64,000 nt of DNA. Source: Welwitschia mirabilis (lineage: Eukaryota; Gnetophyta; Gnetopsida; Welwitschiales). Positions 25,080 to 35,293 of the stretch are shown piece after piece. Position 1 is the stretch's first letter; each line of letters opens with the position of its first letter. The notes below the pieces were generated by a model. The model ran no database searches, was not told where the DNA came from, and saw only the letters and a program-made list of their open reading frames with translations. The position numbers were made by a program, and so were the translations under genes. Location: NCBI GenBank assembly GCA_051453625.1, contig JBOZIK010000001.1:265836825-265900824 (forward strand). The letters are read 5' to 3'.

Positions 25080-25600
25080 CTTATTTTTTTAGGGTCCATC
25101 GTGGTGATCTCAAACAATTCCATTATTAACTAGAATAAAACTCTTCTTCCAACTTAAATGTAAGCCTCTTTTAATGCATTTTATTAAGGAATTTCTCTAA
25201 CTTTTCTAGATTTCTTCAAAGTTTTCATAAAAGATTAATAATTCATCTATAAAAATTTCAATTGAATCCTTTAATATATCAAAAAAAATATCCACCATTA
25301 TATGTTGAAAATTACTGAGAGCATTATAAAGTCCAAAAGGCATGCATCTAAAATCAAATGTTCTAAAGGTAAATCAAAGGTTTTTTTTTTTTATCTTTAC
25401 TAACTAAATAAACCTAATTATAACCACTATACCCATCAAGAAAGAAATAAAAGTAATATCATTATATTCAAACAATTATTTAGTCAAAAAAGGGTAAATA
25501 TCAAGAGTCTTTCTTTGTTACTTCATTATCTTCCTAAAATTAATATACCTTCTTGAATTTCCATCTTTCTTAAGTATCACTATTAAATGACTAAACTAGT
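25080..25600 (-). pseudogene. Reverse transcriptase relic (M3)
   Basis: Across frames, the minus strand gives FGLYNALSNFQHIMVDIF (PFGLCNAPATFQ block) followed by IEIFIDELLIFYENF, in which the YxDD-type catalytic pair is reduced to IDE. The order with protease upstream and RNase H downstream is normal for Ty3-gypsy. Confidence 0.75.
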
Positions 25601-26271
25601 CACTATCAGATATGGCATAAATAATTTTAGAATCCATTAATTTAATAATTTTATATTTTTATGACTTATTTAAGGGCTTACTCTATGTTAGCGTTGTCTA
25701 ATAGCTTATGTATTATCTTTAAGGTAGATTTTATTTTAAACAATGGAAGTAGGAATGGTTGTTAAATATTTGTGGATCTAAGAAAATGCATTAATATTAA
25801 AATCCAAAAGTGATATTAAAACCAATTATTATAAAGGGAAATATTCTTATTTATTATCAATGATTCATTATAATTATCAGACAGAAAATATATTTCAGTT
25901 CATTAGATAAATATTTCAAATTTAAATTTAGAATTTTAGTTTTTATCAATTTTTTATCAAAGTTTTTTATCATCTAAAACTATCATCTAGATGATAGGAA
26001 TGAATGATATCCCTTAAAATAAAAAATCTAAGTTGTTTTAAATGTTGGACTTCTACATAGATTATTATTTTAATTTTTTCACTTTCTTGATTAAAACAGT
26101 TAATTTCTAAATGTTCATAATTGATTTCATCACCATCAAATGATTTCAAGTTTTCTACTTAGTGGATCATCATATAAGGTAGGCTCATGAAGCATTGACA
26201 ATCTCTCTTCAAGTCAACGATGCTAGAAAATAATGTTGACTTAATTTCTTCCTCTAAATTCCACTCATTAC

Positions 26272-26562
26272 CTAGGGCTTTTTTAGTGGATTGAAAACTC
26301 TAAGGGTAAAATTTTTGTTTTCTAAGTAATTCTCCATCATTTTAGTTCTTTTACTAATAATATAATGGGCTATTATACAAAATTTTTTATATAGAAGTAG
26401 TAGATAATATTCATTATACTCAACTTCAATTATAATTACATCTATTAGATAGGATGCTTTCTTAATTTGGTTCATCAAATCTTTTATTATTCTTAAAGAT
26501 TTCTTTACTGATGTATCTCCCAATTCTAAGATAACACATGTAGGCTCAATTCTACTTTCCAA
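26272..26562 (-). pseudogene. Protease region relic (M3), open 96 codons
   Basis: Continuous open frame on the minus strand. LELGDTSVKKSLRIIKDLM, then YLIDVIIIEVEY, then FCIIAHYII and TLRVFNPLKK follow the layout of the Athila-type protease after its active site (LG.a.I.PSLRTIKDLMI, YPIDVLVID, LGRPFLATA.AIID, LRVF). The LGRPFL block has decayed to LLYKKF. The open frame probably survives by chance. Confidence 0.7.
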
Positions 26563-27439
26563 ACCAAGTCATTAACAAATGTGTAAAGGAATAATGTTAA
26601 CACTTACTCCTATATCAATTAAGGCTTTCTTATTTTTTTATTTCCTTCTAATGTGCTACTAACCATTGTTGCCTCTAGATCCTTAAATTTTACACATTTT
26701 TATAGAACTAAGTTGATTATAGATTGGGCTAGGAAGAATTTACTAGGTGTTATTCATTTTTATTTCCTCCTAATTAAGTCTTCTCATAACTTAGAATTTT
26801 TAGAATTTTCTTGCAAGAGTTTCCAAAATAGTAAATTTATGCTTACATATTGAATTAAGGCTTTAAGATGATCATCAAAAGTAGAATTGGTATTTAGTAT
26901 ATCAAGCTAAGGAATAGCAAGTTTCTTTCCTTTATCTTTAGAAGATATTTTCTTATTAATATTATTACTTAAAGGAGAAGAAAAAGTGTCATTTTGTAAT
27001 ATTTCAATATCTTCTTCTTCATCTTATTTCTTATCATTTTTTAGAAGTAGAATCCTTATGGGTAGAAGGTGTTATTTTATTTTTACTTCTTATTACAATC
27101 TTATAACCTTTGTCTACTTCATTATGATTTTGTAAAGTTTGTGTTGTAAGTAATCCTTTTGGACGTTGATTTGCAAGCATAGTTTATTGAAGAACATTCA
27201 CTAGACTTTAAATGTTTTAATTTGTTTTTTCTTTAGATTTTCTTAATTCATCAATGAAATTTCTAAATGGACCATATTGATTTTGATAATTTGATGTAAC
27301 TGCTTGATAATTTGAGGTACTTGATTGGAAGTTTGAGTTGTTTGATTTAAAGTTATCATTCTCAAATCTGTTTCTGAAAGGTTAAAAATTTATATGATTT
27401 GTTTAAAAGTTTTTGAATTTGTTCTCAAAAGATTGGAAG

Positions 27440-28400
27440 TTAGTTTATTCATTCATCCTCTATTGAAATTTCTTTTGGTTTTGATTTTTATTTTGATTTC
27501 TAAAGTTTCAAGAATTTTAATTAAATGCATACATTTCTTCATAAATTTTCTCTTTGCAAATTAGTAATAAATGACATTCTTTAGTTACATGATACTTATT
27601 TTCACACAAATCACAAGGTGGAATCACATTCTTTTTTATTTTTATATTTGCATCTAAAATCATTTGAGTGTATTTTTCTAATGTTGTTGTGAAATCCTTA
27701 ATTACATTAATTGGTAATTTTTTATTTTTACTTCCTTTTTTCTTGTTTTACTTATTTAATATTTTTTATGATTTATCTTACATTATAATTTTTTAGATGC
27801 TGGTTTAGTCCATCTTTGACCTACTTCCACTAGTTCTTCTAACAACCTTCATGTATTTTATACTGTGAGATTCATTAAATTTTCATCACATGAAAAAGAT
27901 ACAAGTTGTATAGTTTGACTATTAAGTCTAGTATAAAAATAGTCTATTAATTCTTCTTGAGTGAAAGAATCAATGGGATTAGAATGAATTGTAATGAAAA
28001 ATTAGTTATAAGTAGTGGCATAATTTTCATTAGGTTTTTGAAACTTTGTTACTTCTTTATTTTTTTAAATTATTGTTTCACTCATAAATATTTTTAGAAA
28101 GACTTTATACACTTAATTCCATGTTTTTAAGCTCTTATGTAGAATAGTTCTTAGATATAATTTTCATTTTCCTTTTAATATGATCTAAAATATAAGTATA
28201 TAAGTTTAATTACTAGTTTATTTTTTATCATTTCCTAAAGTAAGCACTAATTGTTTAATGTTAACTATATGTTGAAAGGGATTTTCATCATATTCTCTAT
28301 TAAAAATAGAGTATTTATCTATATTTCTTAACTCAACATCATTACCAGGAGGTAGGTAAAAAGAATTTTAGATTTCATGCTTTTTATTTTTAATTAGCTT
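27440..28400 (-). pseudogene. gag relic with intact zinc knuckle (M3)
   Basis: Minus strand, several frames: capsid segments parallel to P1 gag (EELIDYFYTRLNS, matching the FY.GLN block), then a zinc knuckle CDLCENKYHVTKEC, a complete CX2CX4HX4C. The upstream leader (28490-28775) has no gene. The AT-rich non-coding stretch 26563-27440 between gag and protease is linker. Confidence 0.75.
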
Positions 28401-29080
28401 TTTAAGAGTAACATTAACATTTGGATTTACAAGGGTAGTAGAGGTTCCTATCATGATAGGAGGATTAGATGAANNNNNNNNNNTTTAACATTACAATAAA
28501 ACTATTTTCTTCTAAACTTTCTTTTAAATAATTTTCTTTAGAGAAATTATATTCTAAAATAATAAGTGTAGAAAAATATTCTTACTCAATTATTGAAATA
28601 TTTTATGTACCTTGGATGTGCATACTTGGGTTTAGTTTATTGTTGATCAAACATTATGTTCCAACATGCTTAGTTTTAAGTCATCTCTATGGTTATTTAG
28701 ATGATGTACCTAGGTAATAGAAGACACAAGAAATCTAAAAAACAAAAAACATAGAAAAACATAATCATAAAATATAATATAATTAAAACTAATTGAGATT
28801 TGTGCATTTATTCTTTTGATGCATGTCTTGGATGACTTAAACTTACTTATAAGCCTATGAAGGATTAAAAGAGCTAGAATGAGGAAATGATGCATGTAAT
28901 CAACATTGCTAATTGAAGGAAGAAGATTCTCATCCTACTTAGGCCTCATAAATGTAATCTCTTTTTGTACTCTACTATCACTTGTTATGCCTCACACTTA
29001 TCAATGCTAAATCACATGATCTTGTTATCTTGAGCTATGTGTCTTTGTTTATCTATATACCTAAAGATCGTTTCCTCTCT

Positions 29081-29087
29081 TATAAAA
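29081..29087 (+). promoter_or_regulatory. Element A 5' LTR TATA box
   Basis: CTCTTATAAAATGA context. The 3' LTR has CTCTTATAAAAGGAG at the corresponding place (34845-34853). Both are followed about 45-50 bases later by a CT tract. Confidence 0.55.
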
Positions 29088-29129
29088 TGATATATTATTA
29101 TTTTGTTTCATACAAGTGCATTTCCTTTT

Positions 29130-29133
<4 letters not shown>

Positions 29134-29178
<45 letters not shown>
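29134..29178 (+). repeat. (CT)n microsatellite in LTR leader
   Basis: About 22 CT units shortly after the TATA box, in the predicted transcribed leader. Confidence 0.95.
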
Positions 29179-29182
<4 letters not shown>

Positions 29183-30254
29183 TCACTCACTTTAGAGCTT
29201 GGAGCTTGGAGCTAAGGAACTCTTGAGCTTGGATACTCATCAATATTCAACTATCAAGATCTTACTAATATTCTGAAGTAAGCTCTTTAGTTATTTTGTC
29301 CACATGATTTTTTCTTTCTATTGCAATGATGTAATATTTCATTAGAAAATTATTTATGGCTTTTATGAAATTATATTATAATATATTATTCCCTCTCATT
29401 CACGCCCACCAAGGCATTATAGTAATATATGAGAGGTCTTTAGTATTTAGTGATGGAGGATTACTAATGGATGATCATGGTAAGTGATCAAGGGGTTTAC
29501 TATATGGAAAAAAAAGGAAAGAAATTTGGGTATCAATGTTTATTTTAGTATTATATTTTTTACACTTAGTATGCATTAGGACCATCTTATTAGGGGTGAA
29601 TTTTGATCCTTAAGAATCTCTTTAAGCTAGTACTCTTTCATGGAAAATCCTAAGGCTCATGGTAAACTGTTCTTTTTGAACTAATCTTAGTTTTTCTATA
29701 ATGATTCTTTTTTAACAATTTACTTTCATTTCTATAAGTAATTATTTAGTATATCTATTATTTTAATTATCTAATTTATTATTTAACTATTTGTAAAATA
29801 TTAATCATATTTTTGTTATCATGAAAATTAAATTTCCAAAATAGAGGCATAGGATAAAAATATTATATCTCATTACTTAGTAGGTATAAATTATTGAAAT
29901 GTTTTATGTAAGTATATGGTTGTGTTATTAACATGAAAATGTAAAAGTAGTAATTTTTTAATAGGCAATTATTTTTAAAAACATTATTTGTTAACATATG
30001 TTAGAAAAAAAATGTAGAAAATGGTAAGTAAATAATTTATGTTTTTATACATATCTGTTAAAATGTCTACAAACTCAATTATATTAAGTTGTACAAAATT
30101 AGATAAACTTTTGAAAACATCTTAAACCATTTAAAAATGCAAAGTATTTTAAACGTTATGGTCATTTTAGTAAAGGTATTAGGACTATAATTTTAGAAAA
30201 TTTAAGAGTCTATAATCTTAAATAATAATATTAAAAATAATATTTTTTAGAATT

Positions 30255-30354
30255 NNNNNNNNNNNNNNNNNNNNNNNNNNNNNNNNNNNNNNNNNNNNNN
30301 NNNNNNNNNNNNNNNNNNNNNNNNNNNNNNNNNNNNNNNNNNNNNNNNNNNNNN
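30255..30354. other. Assembly gap (100 N)
   Basis: About 80 bases on the left (from TAGGACTATAATTTTAG) recur in diverged form on the right (30365 on). Confidence 0.99.
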
Positions 30355-31467
30355 TTAACGTAGTGTAGTACGATTGTAATTTTAGAAAATTTGACAGTTT
30401 TTAGCCTTGAATGATAATAATAGAAATAATAGTTTTATAACCCTAAGATAGTTTAAGTTAAATTATAAGGAACCTATTATGTGTCTAGTTCCTAAAAAAT
30501 AACTATAATTTATTTTTATTTTATAGAGCCTAAAAATGTTATAATTAATGTTGAAAATAATAGAAAACTTATTATAAAAAATTTTATAGGGAAATTGAGC
30601 ATATAAAATATGTTTTTATTAATATACTTAAGTTAAATTACCAATAAGTGGTATTTATTTATAGAAATACTTCTTTCATCCTTTTTCTTTAGCTTACTTT
30701 AAATGTGCATGCTTGTAAGAGTTTTTACCTTAGTTCTTTAACTAACATAAGTAGCCTCGAGCTTATCATTTATTTTTATTAACTTATAATATAGCCATAT
30801 GAAAAATTATAGGTAAATACTTATATCTTAATAGTTATACTCAAGGTATTCTTTTTTTTATTTACCTTCTTTGCACTAATCCATTGAGATTATCATATGA
30901 GCATGGAAGAATGTTTCTAGGATTGGCATAGCTTTAGGTATGTTTTAGTTTCTTTAAGTATATTATTTTTATATTTTTATTATTATTAAAAATAGAAAAA
31001 ATATTTTATTTATCTATGTAGAAAAGAAAATAATATTTCTTTTATCCAGAGTTTTCTTATCATAATCTTAAAAAAGTAAATGTACTTGTATGCTTGCTTT
31101 GTTTTTATGGTTGTTTTTATAAAATATACCAAATAATGATTATAATTATTATAACTAAGTAAATAATTTATTAAATATCTATATTAGTTAGAATTATTTG
31201 CATAAATTTGTATGGTGTGCTCATCAAATAGGGCTAAATCAAAATAGTTATAATAATGTTCATCCCCACACTTGGATTTCATCACTAAGGTTGGTTGCAT
31301 TGAATTTTTTTGATAATACTCCTATGTAAGTGGATTTGATCACTATTCTCTTATCTTACCCATATATGAAATTACTCTGACTTAATATCTAGAGCCTTTG
31401 GTGTCAATGGATCATGTTTCACCATCTAAAGATACTTCAATAAAGTGGGGTTATTTATAAACATGCA

Positions 31468-31567
31468 NNNNNNNNNNNNNNNNNNNNNNNNNNNNNNNNN
31501 NNNNNNNNNNNNNNNNNNNNNNNNNNNNNNNNNNNNNNNNNNNNNNNNNNNNNNNNNNNNNNNNNNN
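31468..31567. other. Assembly gap (100 N)
   Basis: Flanked by near-identical 25-base segments ending in CATGCA (left 31443-31467; right 31570 on). The 3' LTR has a single copy at 37098-37125. Confidence 0.99.
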
Positions 31568-32119
31568 GGAAGTTAGGGCTATCTATAAGCATGCATCCAC
31601 CTTACATACCACTTGTCACCTGTATTGGGGGTATATTGAGGTGAAGTGAAAGCCTATAAAGTTGATTCTAACCATGTTTGTATAGTTTAAAACCTGAAGT
31701 AAAACCAACTCATATCTAGAGGATAGCTAGATATCAAATTGAAATGCCATTAATTGGGGTTGCAACCTCCTATTATATTGGTTAGGTCTTATCCTTAAAA
31801 TTTATCAATGTATGTTCACAAAAAGTTTACATCTCCTCAACTATTCATAATATATCTTTTATGTGACAAAAAATTAGAAAACAATGGAGGACACAAACTT
31901 ATGACATTGGTATTATTTATAAACTAAAATAACCTAGGAATTAATTATAGGTAAACATATGATATTAATATGATTTCTCTTTCTTAGAATATAGAAATTA
32001 TAATTAAAGAGTAAGTAAAATTTGGTCCTAGATTCCACTGTGTTTATTAAGTAAAAATATTAGAAAAGAAAGAAAAAATAGTGCTTAATTAGAATAAGAT
32101 AAAATAGGAGATTACAAAT

Positions 32120-32131
32120 TGGTATCAGAGC
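32120..32131 (+). other. Primer-binding site, initiator tRNA-Met
   Basis: TGGTATCAGAGC, complementary to the 3' end of plant initiator Met tRNA, three bases after the LTR end TTACA. Confidence 0.95.
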
Positions 32132-33280
32132 TCTAGATTAACTTAAATAATACTAATATTAAGTACTTATAAATTTATAGTAATATAAATCCAACTAAAA
32201 TTTTAACAAACTTTCTCCTTAATAATTATAAAGTTAGTGGTAACTATAACAATCTTAATTCCTAATAGCTATAAATTTGGTTACATTCCTAATAATCTTA
32301 AAAGATGAGTAAAATCAATTATATCCTTGATAAAACTAGATTCTAAGATAATGTTAACTTCTAGGTAAGCATAATCATGTCTTCTAATACTGATGAATTC
32401 TATTATACTTATAATTTTTTTACTATCTAAATATATACCAAATTACATTTATGTTAATTTCAATAATTATAAATATTACACTAATTAGAATATTGGCATA
32501 TTAATAATACTAGAATTTTATTATATTTGTAATGGCTCCAAAGTATTCATAAGGTTAATTATAATCCCAATCCCTAGATTATCATCATGCCAATAATATT
32601 TATGATAATTTTAAATATTAAAAAAACCAAAAAGGATGATGAATTCAAGTCACTAGATACTTTATGACCTTGTAGCTATAGATGATAATTACTTATAATA
32701 ATCCCAATTGTCATAATAGTTTAGGACAATGACCTTTATATAGTTCCTTAATGAGCTTAACCTTTAAAAAAAATAAATACATAAGTAATACTTTATAATA
32801 AAAATCCTTGGAAGTAATCAAATATCAAACCAAGTTATTCATCCTAAATTGCATGGTCACATAAATTTACATTAAAAACTCATATTCATAACTTGTAAAG
32901 ATTATGTACTAAAAAATAAAGAAAGAGGATAAACTTGGTTATGTACTTTAAAATATTAAAAAAAAAAAAACTTATCATGTCATACTGATAATCATGTTCT
33001 TCCTAAGATTATAAAAGTATTTCTAAGTCTAACCTTTAATAATATCTATCCTGTTTCCAAATATAATCTCATAAAAATTTCCCCTTTTTAAGATGTGTCA
33101 TCGCCATCAGTTAAACCTTAAAGTCAAGTTAGTTGCATCAAGTAATCAAAATCAAGAGAATTCATAAGATAATTATCAAAATAATGATAGAAATAAATCC
33201 TCATTCAACCTTAATCCAAAAGTTTTTACTAATAACTTTATGCAATTCGTATCATAAATAGTAAATCAAGGTTAAAACTT
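32132..33280 (+). other. Element A leader
   Basis: About 1.1 kb between PBS and gag, very AT-rich, with no recognisable gene. Long untranslated leaders are usual in this lineage. Confidence 0.5.
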
Positions 33281-33289
33281 ATAAGCAAA

Positions 33290-33840
33290 TAATGGTATCA
33301 ATCAACCTAAGGAAGTGGGTATGAGGAAATTAATTCAAATGTATATTAAGCTAAATCCATTACATTTTGTAGGAGGTTTAAATCCTTCCAAAGCAGAATC
33401 ATGGCTAAGTGATGTTGAAGAAGGTATAAGTAACTTAGGATGTGATGAATATGAAAAGGATTCCTTAGCTATTTATATGTTGCACGGAGAAGGTAATCTA
33501 TAGTGTAAAAAAGAAATGACTAAGTTAGGAGATTTAGAACTTTTATTGATTGAATTTGAACATATATTTAAGAATAGGACATCACCAAGTAATATATTTG
33601 CCAAAAAATTACAAAATTCTACAATCTGAAATAAGCCCATAATGTGACCATTACATCTCATGAGTGTAAATTTGTAAAGTTACTAGCATATGTGTCAAAT
33701 ATGCATCTAGATGAATAACTTAAACTAAATCTTTTTATTTATATTCTTCTTCCCTCTATAGCTACCAAAGCATTTATGTTTCAACTTAGAAGTCTAGCAA
33801 AGGCTATAGAAATGGTAAAGATAGTAGAATAAAACTGTAC
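33290..33840 (+). pseudogene. gag capsid relic (Tekay/Del-like)
   Basis: An open stretch at 33315-33503 contains YIKLNPLHFVGGLNPSKAES, then WLSDVEEGISNLGCDEYEK and AIYMLHGEGN. These are the F..L.PP.F.G..DP..Ae.Wl..ie..f..l.C.d..kv..A.y.L.G.A block that defines the start of the Ty3-gypsy capsid domain in chromoviruses. After a stop the frame goes on with CKKEMTKLGDLE and FKNRTSPSNIFAKK. No zinc knuckle, protease or RT follows, and the purine tract comes only about 200 bases later. Confidence 0.85.
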
Positions 33841-34050
33841 TTTTTTTATAAGTGGGGAATATTTTTAAATACAATTAATTGTTATTAACTTAAAAAAATA
33901 TGACAATATTTGAATATAAATTTGCTAATTTAAAATAAAGTAATAATAAATTACAAAAATTTAGTACTCAAATTTTTTTGAATCTCACAATATGTAATTA
34001 GATGTTCGCAAGCTCTTTATGTATCTTGATTCTTAGGAGAGAACAAATTT

Positions 34051-34063
34051 AAGTGGAGGGAAA
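34051..34063 (+). other. Element A polypurine tract
   Basis: AAGTGGAGGGAAA directly before the 3' LTR start. Confidence 0.8.
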
Positions 34064-34744
34064 TATCATATCCTATATTTATTAAATCTTATTTACTTGA
34101 ATAATAAGTATATAAAGCTTTCAATCAAATGAATAATTATCATTACTTAAGTTTCTTATCAAATAAGGTATCATTTTAAAATTAACCTTAGTTTATAATC
34201 TTTGTAATTTACCATAACATTAATAAAACTTATGTTAAAAAAGTTTTTATGGGAAAATCTACTCAAATATTTAAAATTACATAATTTCATTATATAAGGA
34301 ATTAAAATCACATGATAAAAGTAATAAATTAAAAATTTCAACAGGACATAATAATATATTTTACTTCTTATTTACTTATTTAGATTTTTAGCAAATGTGA
34401 TATGTATAAAATATTATTAATAAATATTTTTTTTCTTATTTATGTGATTGATAGATTTTATTAATTTCAAAATAAATGAGCCTTTGAATAAGTACATGCA
34501 CTCTTACCTAGAACTAATAATGATAAATGAGTATATTTACTCTACCATGACTTTTAGGTTCTCAAGATGTGTAAGGGTACTTTTTTCATAGCATACTCAA
34601 TGCTTTATTCATTGGAGTTGAATAGTTTATCTGATTATGGCACATGACAATTTTGAAATTTCTGCATTTATTTTTTTAATGAATGTCTTGAATAAATTAA
34701 ACTTACTTATAAGACTATGAAGGATTAAAAGAGCTAGTATGAGG

Positions 34745-34791
34745 AAATGATGCATGTAATTAATCTTACTAATTAATTACATGCATCATTT
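34745..34791. repeat. Perfect inverted repeat (20-bp arms, 7-bp loop)
   Basis: AAATGATGCATGTAATTAAT at 34745-34764 and its exact reverse complement at 34772-34791. Confidence 0.97.
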
Positions 34792-34844
34792 TATCTTGAT
34801 CCATGTGCCTTTTTTTATCTATATATAGAGATCTTTTCCTCTCT

Positions 34845-34853
34845 TATAAAAGG
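34845..34853 (+). promoter_or_regulatory. Element A 3' LTR TATA box
   Basis: TATAAAAGG in CT-rich context, shared in position with 29081 in the 5' LTR. Confidence 0.55.
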
Positions 34854-35193
34854 AGATACTTTCTTTTTGTTTCATACAAGCATGCTTCATTTTTCTTCTC
34901 TCTCTCTNNNNNNNNNNNNNNNNNNNNNNNNNNNNNNNNNNNNNNNNNNNNNNNNNTCCTCCCTCCCTCTCTCTCATTCTCTTATTTTGGAGCTTCTCAC
35001 TTGGAAGCTTGGATGTAAGAAATTCTTGAGCTTAGATCTTCATCAATATTTAACTACAAAGGTCTTATTAGTCTTTTCAAGTAAGCTCCTTAGTCATATT
35101 ATCCATATGATTTATTTTTCTATTGGAATAATGTCATAATTTATTAGGAAAGTATTTATGACTTTTATGTAATTATTTTATAAAATATTATTC

Positions 35194-35293
35194 NNNNNNN
35201 NNNNNNNNNNNNNNNNNNNNNNNNNNNNNNNNNNNNNNNNNNNNNNNNNNNNNNNNNNNNNNNNNNNNNNNNNNNNNNNNNNNNNNNNNNNNN
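35194..35293. other. Assembly gap (100 N)
   Basis: Left flank AAAATATTATTC and right flank AAATATTAGTC overlap. The 5' LTR has one copy with no insertion at this place (29380-29400), so the gap may hide little or nothing. Confidence 0.99.

Larger units (their letters stand above)
22536..28775 (-). mobile_element. Athila/Tat-like Ty3-gypsy element M3
   Basis: Minus-strand relic with gag (27440-28400), protease region (26272-26562), RT (25080-25600), RNase H (24470-24850) and integrase (23080-24300), followed by the conserved block at 22536-22644. It is closely related to P1 but inverted, and retains protease and RT that P1 lost. No LTR is visible at either end: the right end meets the truncated LTR of element A near 28775. 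Ten-N gaps lie at 23537-23546 and 28474-28483, and a (TA)n run at 22829-22848. Confidence 0.85.
28776..32116 (+). repeat. Element A 5' LTR
   Basis: Aligns with 34640-37648 of the 3' LTR and, inverted, with L1. About 0.6 kb of its start is missing where it meets M3. TATA box at 29081-29087; CT microsatellite at 29134-29178; end TTACA immediately before the PBS. The 61-62-codon open frames in it have no family resemblance. Confidence 0.85.

Noticed and set aside
28982-29215. 77-codon frame through the CT tract
   Set aside because: Low-complexity Ser-Leu repeat from a microsatellite in an LTR.
34745-34791. Possible rho-independent-type terminator or MITE terminal repeat
   Set aside because: Plant nuclear context; no T tract, no target duplication and no second end, so it is reported only as an inverted repeat.
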